Below, one piece after another: positions 1 to 6,483 of a DNA stretch of 6,707 nucleotides. The translations under genes were made by a program, and so were the position numbers. The stretch comes from Lachnospiraceae bacterium (lineage in GTDB: Bacteria; Bacillota; Clostridia; Lachnospirales; Lachnospiraceae). Under the pieces are notes generated by a model, which searched no databases, was not told where the DNA came from, and saw only the letters and a program-made list of their open reading frames with translations. How positions within the stretch are numbered: position 1 is the first letter of the stretch; every line of letters starts with the position of its first letter. The DNA lies in the NCBI GenBank assembly GCA_017615375.1, contig JAGAAH010000049.1, forward strand, positions 1-6,707, written 5' to 3'.

Positions 1-529
1 CAATAACCGCAACCGTAAGATTAACGGCGAAGTTAAGCAGGGTGGTCATAATACTCTCGCTGTAGAGAATATTGGTTCCGAACAGGGCATTAAGCAGGAT
101 AAAGAATGCCGTATTAAAGAGCAGGAGGGTCAGGGATGAAAATACTGTTACAACCCTGCTCTTATCCTTGGAGCTCTTGTCAACCATACGGTAGATAAGT
201 CCTGCCAGAAGGCCGAAAACAATTCTCGTTCCGACGGCAAGAATCACGCTGTATAGGGGATTGCCGCTCTGGATGGGGGAGAATAATACATCTATTCCCG
301 TGCAGTAGAAGGACATTGCCTTCCACATGCTGGTTAAACCAAAAATAAGTCCAAGAGCAGTACTCTCAAGAGGTCCTAACAGCATGGCACCGGCGAACAC
401 AGGTATATTGGCGAAGGTCAAAGTAGCTCCGCCTATCTGTATGTACCCGATTGCCGAAAAAGCGATGATAAACTCAAGCGCCATCAGGACCGACATGATG
501 TACAGTTTTGCTCTCTTGGACTTAATCAT
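1..529 (-). CDS. ECF transporter S component (substrate-binding membrane subunit), 3' end beyond window
   Basis: The gene starts at ATG 529 and stays open to the window edge, giving 176 residues of a family usually about 180-200 long, so only a short C-terminal piece is missing. The start has an AAGGAG ribosome binding site (543-538) 8 nt upstream. The protein begins MIKSKRAKLYIMSVLMALEF and is almost entirely hydrophobic. Its early 'IQIGGATLTFANIPVFAGAM' block followed by LLGPLES and GLIFGLTSMWKA is the pattern of the PF12822-type S components (the group containing the pantothenate carrier PanT). S13-x3-A17 in the first helix resembles the small-xxx-small contact used to dock on EcfT. In the family, S components capture a vitamin or similar small molecule and work with a shared EcfT/EcfA module, which is not in this window. 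The gene lies 15 nt after the permease gene and is probably co-transcribed with it. The substrate cannot be read from the sequence; a nucleobase-related or vitamin ligand is only an inference from the neighbour. Confidence 0.8.
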   Translation of the reverse strand, partial: MIKSKRAKLYIMSVLMALEFIIAFSAIGYIQIGGATLTFANIPVFAGAMLLGPLESTALGLIFGLTSMWKAMSFYCTGIDVLFSPIQSGNPLYSVILAVGTRIVFGLLAGLIYRMVDKSSKDKSRVVTVFSSLTLLLFNTAFFILLNALFGTNILYSESIMTTLLNFAVNLTVAVI

Positions 530-544
530 TTGATGGTCTCCTTA

Positions 545-1816
545 TTACTCTGCCAGCACGTCATCCTCTCCTACGGGTAAAATGAGTGCAAGCAGCATTC
601 CGATAACTGCGGAAAGTGCCAGACCTGAGATTGTTACAGTCTCCGTAATGGGGATACTGTCGCATCCGATACCGACTACGAAAATAAGTGCAGCAATCAT
701 AAGGTTACGGCTGTTGCCGAAGTTGAGTCGGGAGTTAATAAGAATTCTTACGCCGACTGCCGAAATCATTCCGTAAAGCACGATACTGATTCCGCCTGTT
801 ACAGGGCCCGGAATTGATGTGATAACTCCGCCGATCTTACCGAATATACCAAGGATAATCGAGAATACTGCAGCGATTCTGATGATTGAAGGATCGTAAT
901 TCTTGGTAACTGCAAGAACACCTGTGTTCTCGCTATATGTTGTATTTGCAGGGCCACCGAGTAAACCTGCAAAAGCAGTTGCAAGACCGTCTCCTAAGAT
1001 TGTTCTATGTACACCCGGGTCTGCGATAAAGTTCTGTCCGACTACCGCACCGTTTGTTGTGATATCACCTACGTGCTCAACAAGTGTAACGAGTGCGATT
1101 GGTGCAAGTGCAAGAATTGCGTCAAGCTTAAATGTCGGGAGACAAATAACCTGAGCAATGATGTCTTTATCTGTAAATGCAAGCCAGTCAGCCTTAGCTA
1201 CTGCCGAGAAATCAGTGAATCCAAGGAATCCGCATACGATATAACCTGCGATAATACCAAAGAGAATCGGCATAAGGTTAAGAATTCCCTTTGCAAATAC
1301 AGAGAATCCGATTACAACAAGAAGTACTACACCTGTTACTATAAGGCACTTCGGTTCAAAAGCGCCGTCACGATAGAATGCGCTTGATACACCTGTTGCA
1401 CTAAGTCTAAGACCGATTACGATAATGATAGGTCCTGTTACGATTGGTGGTAAGAGTTTGCTTACCTTATCATATCCGATAATCTTAATTAAACCTGCAA
1501 ATACTACGTATACAAGACCTGCTATAATAAGAGCTCCCTTAACTGCTGCAAGCTTCTCAAGGAAATCAGGGTCTCCCATTCTTGAGCTTCCGAGTATCGC
1601 GGATATACCGCCCATAAAAGCAAACGAAGAACCTAAGAATACAGGAACTTTTCTTTTGGTTACTCCATGGAAAATAAGTGTTCCGACACCTGCACAGAAC
1701 AGGGTGATTGATGTATTGAGACCTGTTAAAGCAGGAACCAATACGGTTGCGCCGAACATTGCCAGCACATGCTGAAGTCCCAGGATAATTTTCTGAGCCA
1801 TTGACTTCTCTTGCAT
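545..1816 (-). CDS. uraA: uracil/xanthine permease family (NCS2/NAT) nucleobase:cation symporter
   Basis: A polytopic membrane protein of 423 residues, close to the usual 420-440 of bacterial uracil permeases. It probably imports a nucleobase with protons across the cytoplasmic membrane. Numbering from the revised Met: 'LQHVLAMFGATVLVPALTGL' lies near the N-terminus, FLGSSFAF is at 60-67, KLLPPIVTGPIIIVIGL follows, and VEHVGD is at 246-251 with E247 matching the substrate Glu of E. coli UraA. GGPANTTYSEN is at 287-297 with E296 matching the second substrate Glu. IPGPVTGG (335-342) is the family signature, with Thr340 where Met is common. Oddly, D251 replaces the His of UraA (EHxGH) and resembles the ETVGD of xanthine permease XanQ, so uracil is likely but not certain. 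The open frame extends to ATG 1831, but the ribosome binding site lies inside that extension, so 1816 is preferred. A terminator lies upstream, so this gene begins its own unit with the ECF S gene. I found no PyrR-type leader and no convincing -35/-10 pair. The symbol reflects the family only. Confidence 0.88.
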   Translation of the reverse strand: MQEKSMAQKIILGLQHVLAMFGATVLVPALTGLNTSITLFCAGVGTLIFHGVTKRKVPVFLGSSFAFMGGISAILGSSRMGDPDFLEKLAAVKGALIIAGLVYVVFAGLIKIIGYDKVSKLLPPIVTGPIIIVIGLRLSATGVSSAFYRDGAFEPKCLIVTGVVLLVVIGFSVFAKGILNLMPILFGIIAGYIVCGFLGFTDFSAVAKADWLAFTDKDIIAQVICLPTFKLDAILALAPIALVTLVEHVGDITTNGAVVGQNFIADPGVHRTILGDGLATAFAGLLGGPANTTYSENTGVLAVTKNYDPSIIRIAAVFSIILGIFGKIGGVITSIPGPVTGGISIVLYGMISAVGVRILINSRLNFGNSRNLMIAALIFVVGIGCDSIPITETVTISGLALSAVIGMLLALILPVGEDDVLAE

Positions 1817-1823
1817 TTTCATT

Positions 1824-1829
1824 CCCTCC
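1824..1829 (-). promoter_or_regulatory. Ribosome binding site that sets the permease start
   Basis: GGAGGG on the minus strand (1829 down to 1824) is 7 nt upstream of ATG 1816, which is ideal spacing. It overlaps the G of the upstream ATG at 1831 and sits only 1 nt before ATG 1822, so neither of those can use it. Nothing like a Shine-Dalgarno sequence precedes 1831, where the DNA reads AAGTTTAAATTA. This decides the start at 1816. Confidence 0.75.
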
Positions 1830-1890
1830 ATTAATTTAAACTTTTATATAGACCATGACAAACTCCCCTATACTCCTTGCCATAAGCCCT

Positions 1891-1921
1891 AAAAGAAACA
1901 CCCAATAAATTGGGTGTTTCT
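1891..1921 (-). terminator. Intrinsic terminator after mrp
   Basis: On the minus strand, GAAACACCCA pairs perfectly with TGGGTGTTTC (1920-1911 with 1904-1895). One further A-T pair on each side gives 12 bp in all, with a 4-nt loop (1909-1906). The stem is followed by a short TTTT run (1894-1891). It begins 2 nt after the mrp stop codon and separates mrp from the permease unit. The U run is short, so some read-through is possible. Confidence 0.8.
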
Positions 1922-1923
1922 AA

Positions 1924-2772
1924 TTATAACGCCTTAAGCGCATCATATGCTTTTGAATTATAATCAATATCATGGTAAAAGAAGCGACCACAATCAGCCT
2001 TCTCTGCAAAAGAAGGATCAAGAGGCAACTTGCCCAAAACTTCCATATTGGATGCCTTGGCAACTTCTTCGATATTGCTCTTACCGAATATTGCGATTTC
2101 CTTACCGCAATCCGGGCATTTAATATAACTATAATTCTCAACTACGCCTAAAATCGGAACATTCATCATGTTAGCCATATTAACGGCCTTCTTAACAATC
2201 ATCTGTACCAATTCCTGCGGAGATGTTACGATAACGATTCCGTCAACAGGAAGTGACTGGAACACCGTAAGCGGAACATCACCCGTTCCCGGAGGCATAT
2301 CTACAAACATATAATCAACATTGCCCCAGCATACATCATGCCAGAACTGCTTAACCGTTCCTGCAAGAACAGGACCACGCCATACAACAGGCGACTCCTC
2401 ATCATCAACAAGAAGATTAAGGCTCATAATCTTGGTTCCGTCTTCGGCAACTACAGGCATAATTCCCATTTCATTTCCCATTGTCGGACCCTTAACGCCA
2501 AACATTTTAGGAATTGAAGGGCCTGTAATATCGGCATCAAGAATACCTACTTCGTATCCTTTCTTACGCATTGCTGATGCCATTGCTGCAGTTACGAATG
2601 ACTTACCAACGCCACCCTTACCGCTGACGATTCCGATAACATGCTTAACCGATGAATATGCATTGAGCTCTTCTGTGAAGTCAGGCTTCTCACCGCCATT
2701 AGCAGAAGGACATCCCTCACAGGATTCTCTGCCGCATGTGCCCGCAGAAGCGCATTGCTTTTCTTCAGCCAT
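1924..2772 (-). CDS. mrp: Mrp/NBP35-family P-loop ATPase, Fe-S cluster carrier
   Basis: A soluble 282-residue protein of the Mrp/ApbC/Nbp35 group. These bind and hand over iron-sulfur clusters to apoproteins, using a MinD-like ATPase. The deviant Walker A motif GKGGVGKS is at 51-58 and the switch motif ILDADITGPS at 77-86. WRGP is at 131-134, and the Walker B region with the family hallmark 'FVDMPPGTGD' is at 156-165. CPDC (C219-x2-C222) is the pair that bridges a 4Fe-4S cluster at the dimer interface. The N-terminus carries a further cysteine cluster, C7-x5-C13-x4-C18-x2-C21, reminiscent of the N-terminal ferredoxin-like motif of Nbp35 and common in short clostridial Mrp proteins. There is no N-terminal DUF59 domain. 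The start at 2772 has a GGGGGA ribosome binding site 7 nt upstream. The gap to the HD-type gene upstream is 73 nt without a good promoter, so co-transcription is possible. A terminator follows the stop directly. The family call is very secure; the client proteins are unknown. Confidence 0.95.
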   Translation of the reverse strand: MAEEKQCASAGTCGRESCEGCPSANGGEKPDFTEELNAYSSVKHVIGIVSGKGGVGKSFVTAAMASAMRKKGYEVGILDADITGPSIPKMFGVKGPTMGNEMGIMPVVAEDGTKIMSLNLLVDDEESPVVWRGPVLAGTVKQFWHDVCWGNVDYMFVDMPPGTGDVPLTVFQSLPVDGIVIVTSPQELVQMIVKKAVNMANMMNVPILGVVENYSYIKCPDCGKEIAIFGKSNIEEVAKASNMEVLGKLPLDPSFAEKADCGRFFYHDIDYNSKAYDALKAL

Positions 2773-2845
2773 TTTATCTTCCCCCTTATATAATCATCCT
2801 AAAATATATTGCCCTAAATTAAGCAAAAATGCAAGGGGTTATTAA

Positions 2846-4003
2846 TTATTTTTTTAATCCCTCTTTTATCTTCTCGAGCTGGCTCTTAAGATGGTTATCT
2901 GCAACAAACTGCTTAACCGTATCTTCATCAACTTCAATACGGTTATCCATTGTTCTCATAACGTCAACTATCTGATGCGTGCTTGCTATAATCGGATTGC
3001 TCAAATCAAGAAGCTTATTATCCGAGAACTGTAATACAACCGGTGCCATAAAGTTCTGCTCATTAGCCTTAACAACCAAGGCGCGTTCGCCATTGGAAAG
3101 CTCTACACAGCATCCCTTCGGAACTATTCTTATACAGTCCGACAAAGCTTCAACAACCTTGGCATCATAAAACTCCGGATACTCTGCCAAGTATCTGAAT
3201 GCAGCTATCTCGGATACCGGATCCTGCTTAAGATTCATCGCGGTTAAGTTATCAAAAGCATTGGCAACCTGCAGTATTCTCGAATTAACCGTCCAACGTA
3301 TAACCCTGTCATCAGGGAATCTTGGAGAATAATAATACTGACTTGTCTGTGAAAGTATCTTAAGACAGATATTAGGTAAATCAAACAAATTGCTTTCCGG
3401 TCCCAAAAGCTGGTATCCGGTCTGAAGGCAATTAGCCAAAGTCTTAAGATCCTTATCCGTAAATTCTGCTTCCGACTTCTCCATTAAAGATCTCGGAACC
3501 GAAAGCATTCCTACGTCATGAAGCAATGCAGCGGCTACTATACCACGCTTAGCTTCCATGTTAAGATTAAGTCTCGACGAAATCATTGCGCAAAGTATAG
3601 CCACATTAAGCGAATGTTTATAATGATAATCCTCGGGAGTTCTTAAGTTTTGATTAAATGCAAATCTATGATCAAGCGAACCGTAACGCTTAATAATCGT
3701 ATCTATGAGAAGATTGATTCCTTCCGGCTTCTTGCCGCCAAGTACGCTGTCCATAATATCCTTAATGCGGAACATATAGATAGTCTGGAACTTCTCAAAT
3801 TCAATCTCTTCTTCCGAAATAGGCGGTGCCGGCTCTGCAGGTTCAAGTATATAAAGTCCGATAAGTCCGAAATTCTGTACGGAGATAACTCCCTGTGCGG
3901 TGAGTGGGTTCTCTCTGTCATAAAGAAGAACACCCATCTTATTGTAGATTGGCTTAGCCACTCTCATACCCGGCTTCAAATCTTCCGTTTTAACGAAAAT
4001 CAT
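2846..4003 (-). CDS. HD-GYP-like signalling protein with a degenerate active site
   Basis: A soluble 385-residue protein. Residues 1-55 (MIFVKTEDLKPGMRVAKPIY onward, then LLYDRENPLT) match the N-terminal module often placed before HD-GYP domains in clostridia. An acidic linker follows at about 62-72. The HD-type helical core runs from about 125 to 290, with H130 (YKHSLNVA) and LLHDVG at 161-165 (H162, D163). About 297-340 (VELSNGERALVVKANEQNFMAP) is the small C-terminal module seen after HD-GYP domains. HD-GYP enzymes hydrolyse cyclic di-GMP, but here the metal ligands are mostly gone. HDxGK is HDVGM, the HHE triad is replaced by the QTSQ region (219-222), DGxGYP corresponds to YYYSPRFP (223-230), and ADxYDALT is ANAFDNLT (247-254) with N248 for Asp. 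It is therefore probably a binding or regulatory protein, not an enzyme. The frame extends to ATG 4093, but that start lies in the upstream terminator and before the promoter; ATG 4003 has AAAAGGGGG 8 nt upstream. Confidence 0.8.
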   Translation of the reverse strand: MIFVKTEDLKPGMRVAKPIYNKMGVLLYDRENPLTAQGVISVQNFGLIGLYILEPAEPAPPISEEEIEFEKFQTIYMFRIKDIMDSVLGGKKPEGINLLIDTIIKRYGSLDHRFAFNQNLRTPEDYHYKHSLNVAILCAMISSRLNLNMEAKRGIVAAALLHDVGMLSVPRSLMEKSEAEFTDKDLKTLANCLQTGYQLLGPESNLFDLPNICLKILSQTSQYYYSPRFPDDRVIRWTVNSRILQVANAFDNLTAMNLKQDPVSEIAAFRYLAEYPEFYDAKVVEALSDCIRIVPKGCCVELSNGERALVVKANEQNFMAPVVLQFSDNKLLDLSNPIIASTHQIVDVMRTMDNRIEVDEDTVKQFVADNHLKSQLEKIKEGLKK

Positions 4004-4011
4004 CCAAAAAG

Positions 4012-4020
4012 CCCCCTTTT
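4012..4020 (-). promoter_or_regulatory. Ribosome binding site that sets the HD-GYP-like start
   Basis: AAAAGGGGG on the minus strand, 8 nt before ATG 4003, in the usual window for a Shine-Dalgarno sequence. It supports a 385-residue product over the 415-residue open frame, whose extra N-terminus (MFFMALYCLKIRDMIIFFIR) has no ribosome binding site and reads through promoter-like DNA. Confidence 0.7.
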
Positions 4021-4049
4021 TAACAAAACTTAATCTTATAAAAAATATT

Positions 4050-4078
4050 ATCATATCTCTGATTTTTAAGCAATACAA
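4050..4078 (-). promoter_or_regulatory. Candidate sigma-A promoter for the HD-GYP-like gene
   Basis: TTGTAT (4078-4073), a 17-nt spacer, then TATGAT (4055-4050). The -10 box matches the consensus at five of six bases, but the -35 only at three. An overlapping alternative is TTGCTT (4073-4068), 17 nt, then TAATAT (4051-4046) with a TG extension. Either would start transcription around 4043-4039, leaving a leader of about 40 nt. Its place just after the secDF terminator supports the call. Confidence 0.45.
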
Positions 4079-4091
4079 AGCCATAAAGAAC

Positions 4092-4122
4092 AAAAAAGAA
4101 CCGCATCACCCGATGCGGTTCT
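4092..4122 (-). terminator. Strong intrinsic terminator after secDF
   Basis: AGAACCGCATC (4122-4112, minus strand) pairs perfectly over 11 bp with GATGCGGTTCT (4107-4097), closing a 4-nt GGGT loop. A run of T follows (4096-4092). It starts 29 nt after the secDF stop codon. The GC-rich stem and uninterrupted T run make this a textbook factor-independent terminator. Confidence 0.92.
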
Positions 4123-4151
4123 CATATATTAATTCTCTATCCGTTTTAATA

Positions 4152-6317
4152 TTAGTTATTCTTCTTTGCTTTCATCATGTACCATAAAGCACCTGTTAAG
4201 CAAACCGAAGAGTAAGCACCTGCCACGATACCTACCATTAAAGGTAATGCAAATTCACGAATGGATGTAACACCCATGATGAATAAGAAGAATACCATGA
4301 TAAATGTTGTAAGTGAAGTATTGATAGATCTTGAAAGTGTCTGTGTAATACTTCTGTTAACAATCTCGGCAAGTTTCTCAGGATCTCTTGTTGAAGAGCC
4401 TGAAAGATTCTCTCTTATACGGTCGAAGATAACGATTGTTGCGTTAATCGAGTAACCTACGATTGTAAGCATAACTGCGATAAATGTATTACCTACAGCA
4501 ACTCTAACCAATGCATAGCTTGCAAGTACGATAAGTACATCATGTACAAGAGCTAAAATTGCACTTGCGGAGAATCTGAAGTCCTTAAATCTGAACCAGA
4601 TGTAGATAAGCATAAGAATAAGTGCAATAGCAACTGCCTTTAATGCATCGCTTCTCATCTCGGAACTTACGATTTCACTGATGGATTCAAATTCGATAGT
4701 TGAAGCATCAACACCGAGCTTATCAATGATTGCTGCCTTAACTGCCTGTCTCTCATCTTCGGAAAGCATGTTGGTCTTAAGAACTATCTCATTAGTTCCG
4801 GATACCTTCTGTGACTGAACAGTACTCTTACCGATTATATCTGTAATTACAGGAACGATTGTATTTTCAATTTCTTCCTGTGAATAATCCTTACCGAAGT
4901 CTGCTGTAATTGATGTACCGCCTACGAAATCAAGGCTGTAGTTCAATTCTCTGTTACCCTTGCTTCTGTTAACGCCCATTGTAATTGCAGCTACTGCTAT
5001 AACAAGTAAAGCAATTGCAATGAAGATATACTTCTTTGAAAGGAAATCGATTGTCTTTCTTTCCTTCTGCTTGCCATAGAACTTCTCATCCTGAAGTCCG
5101 AGTGCATAAAGTGCCTGCATAAGGAACTTAACTACAACAAGTGCGGTAAACATGGATACTACGATACCGATACCGAATGTATAAGCGAATCCCTTAACTG
5201 TACCGGAACCGAATATACCGAGCACGATAGCTGCGATTAATGTTGTAATATTACCATCCAATACGGCTGATAAAGCCTTCTTGTAACCGCTCTTCATAGC
5301 TGTCAATACGCTCTTGCCTGTTGCAATCTCTTCACGGATACGTGCAAATACGACTACGTTAGCGTCTACTGCCATACCCATTGAAAGGATGATACCTGCG
5401 ATACCAGGTAAAGTAAGCGTAATTCCGAATGCCTTAAGACAAAGCATTGTTAAACCTGTGTAAATTGCAAGGCCGATAGCTGCTGCAAAACCAGGTACAA
5501 GGTACATAATAATCATGAAAAGCATTACGAGTAAAAGACCGATACCTGCTGCCTTAATACTGTTGGAAAGTGCCGAACCGCCAAGTGTTGCGGATACTTC
5601 CTGCGAACGTAATTCCTTTAATTCAAGATCGATTGTACCGATACGAATGTATGCTGCAAGATTCTCAGCTTCCTGCTTATTAGCCATTCCGGAGATAACT
5701 GCTTCACCGCCGGAGATTCCGCCCTTAATCTGTGGAGCGCTGATTTCTTCGTCGTTATAGTAAATAGCAAGAACCTTACCGATGTTGGCACTTGTATACT
5801 CGTAGAATCTCTCACCTGCTTCTTCTGTAAGTGTAAGAACTACAACATTCTCAACTGCGCCTGTTGTCTGATTCTGCTGTGTTGTTGCCGTAGCTTTGGC
5901 GATATCGTCGCCTGTAAACTGAACTTCACCGTTCTCATCTCTGAACTCAAGCTTACCGGGCTTCTCAAGTTCCTCAAATAATGATGAACTTCCACCCGGG
6001 ATATCAACGGTAATTCTGTTGCCTCCCTCGGAATAAACCTGAGCTTCTGTAATACTACCGTCAGATGCTGTTGTAACACGCTGCTGTAACTTATATACAG
6101 TATCGCTTAACTGTTCTGCCGTAGGAGTCTCACCTACTACTTCATAAGTAATGCTTACGCCGCCGGCAAGGTCAAGACCAAGGCCAAGCTTCATAGCATC
6201 TCCGCTGCTTGTTGTTGAAGCAGCTGTGCCCTTTACAATCTTCATTCCATAAAAGCCTGAAACTGCAAAAAGTGCCAAGCAAAGAATGAGAACGAGGGCT
6301 CCTCTACTCTTCTTCAT
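4152..6317 (-). CDS. secDF: Fused protein translocase subunit SecDF
   Basis: A 721-residue membrane protein in which SecD and SecF are joined, as in B. subtilis (about 737 residues). It belongs to the RND superfamily and uses the proton gradient to help the SecYEG/SecA channel release and fold exported proteins on the outer face. SecD half: first membrane helix about 7-29, LGLDLAGG at 46-53, a large external P1 domain to about 250, then five helices from about 254 to 402 with GMAVDANVVVFARIREE at 314-330; D318 is the conserved transmembrane Asp. A charged linker (about 408-428) leads to the SecF half: helix about 429-448, LDFVGGT at 462-468, external domain to about 555, then five helices with GYSINATIVIFDRIREN at 621-637 and R663. 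The Asp normally found in the SecF 'GYSxND' motif is Ala626 here. The start at 6317 has GAGGT 7 nt upstream. The gene has its own promoter and terminator, so it is probably monocistronic. No yajC is seen in the window. Confidence 0.97.
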   Translation of the reverse strand: MKKSRGALVLILCLALFAVSGFYGMKIVKGTAASTTSSGDAMKLGLGLDLAGGVSITYEVVGETPTAEQLSDTVYKLQQRVTTASDGSITEAQVYSEGGNRITVDIPGGSSSLFEELEKPGKLEFRDENGEVQFTGDDIAKATATTQQNQTTGAVENVVVLTLTEEAGERFYEYTSANIGKVLAIYYNDEEISAPQIKGGISGGEAVISGMANKQEAENLAAYIRIGTIDLELKELRSQEVSATLGGSALSNSIKAAGIGLLLVMLFMIIMYLVPGFAAAIGLAIYTGLTMLCLKAFGITLTLPGIAGIILSMGMAVDANVVVFARIREEIATGKSVLTAMKSGYKKALSAVLDGNITTLIAAIVLGIFGSGTVKGFAYTFGIGIVVSMFTALVVVKFLMQALYALGLQDEKFYGKQKERKTIDFLSKKYIFIAIALLVIAVAAITMGVNRSKGNRELNYSLDFVGGTSITADFGKDYSQEEIENTIVPVITDIIGKSTVQSQKVSGTNEIVLKTNMLSEDERQAVKAAIIDKLGVDASTIEFESISEIVSSEMRSDALKAVAIALILMLIYIWFRFKDFRFSASAILALVHDVLIVLASYALVRVAVGNTFIAVMLTIVGYSINATIVIFDRIRENLSGSSTRDPEKLAEIVNRSITQTLSRSINTSLTTFIMVFFLFIMGVTSIREFALPLMVGIVAGAYSSVCLTGALWYMMKAKKNN

Positions 6318-6383
6318 TTTTTCTACCTCGCTTTTTTCTCATTTCTTACGAATAGAGATTTCGTTGTTTGAATCCGCAAAGAA

Positions 6384-6411
6384 TCGACCGCTCGCTTGTA
6401 CGAACGGTCGA
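6384..6411 (-). promoter_or_regulatory. Stable hairpin in the secDF 5' leader
   Basis: On the minus strand, TCGACCGTTCG (6411-6401) pairs with CGAGCGGTCGA (6394-6384) over 11 continuous positions, around a 6-nt loop (6400-6395). One pair is U-G (6404 with 6391), which works only in minus-strand RNA; on the plus strand it would be an A-C mismatch. It is followed by TTCTTT (6383-6378), a weak U-rich tract. It lies about 15 nt after the predicted secDF transcription start and about 67 nt before the start codon. It could be an attenuator, a terminator for the gene upstream, or a stabilising 5' structure. It matches no riboswitch or leader class I recognise. Confidence 0.55.
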
Positions 6412-6432
6412 ATCCGACAAAAATTCTTTACA

Positions 6433-6461
6433 ATTATACCATACTGATTACTATATGGCAA
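6433..6461 (-). promoter_or_regulatory. Sigma-A promoter for secDF
   Basis: TTGCCA (6461-6456; five of six consensus bases), a 17-nt spacer, and a perfect TATAAT (6438-6433) preceded by TGG, giving an extended -10 (TGnTATAAT). Transcription should begin near 6426, giving a leader of about 109 nt before the secDF start codon. This is the best promoter in the window and suggests substantial constitutive expression. Confidence 0.85.
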
Positions 6462-6483
6462 AGGATTTTTACTTTCATAAAAA

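Noticed and set aside
1007..1387. Plus-strand open frame of 126 codons rich in Cys and Lys
   Set aside because: It is antisense to the conserved core of the permease gene, has no ribosome binding site context, and its composition is what the opposite strand of a membrane-protein gene yields.
1833..1861. TTGTCA - 17 nt - TAAATT as a promoter for the permease
   Set aside because: Transcription would start near 1826, inside the ribosome binding site used for ATG 1816. The other AT-rich box, TATATA (1850-1845), has no acceptable -35 at 16-18 nt. The true promoter is unresolved.
1836..1883. A 15-codon minus-strand open frame (MARSIGEFVMVYIKV) just upstream of the permease, a possible leader peptide
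   Set aside because: Its only ribosome binding site candidate (AGGG) is 3 nt from the ATG, its composition shows no regulatory codon run, and no paired hairpins follow. Chance is sufficient.
2321..2845. Plus-strand open frame of 174 codons opposite mrp
   Set aside because: It is a shadow of the secure mrp coding frame with no recognisable domain and no promoter or ribosome binding site.
2833..2865. Imperfect inverted repeat over the end of the HD-GYP-like gene (AAGAGGGATTA with TAACCCCTT)
   Set aside because: It needs two bulges and a long A-rich loop, and the following T run is interrupted by GCA. Too weak to call a terminator, so read-through into mrp remains possible.
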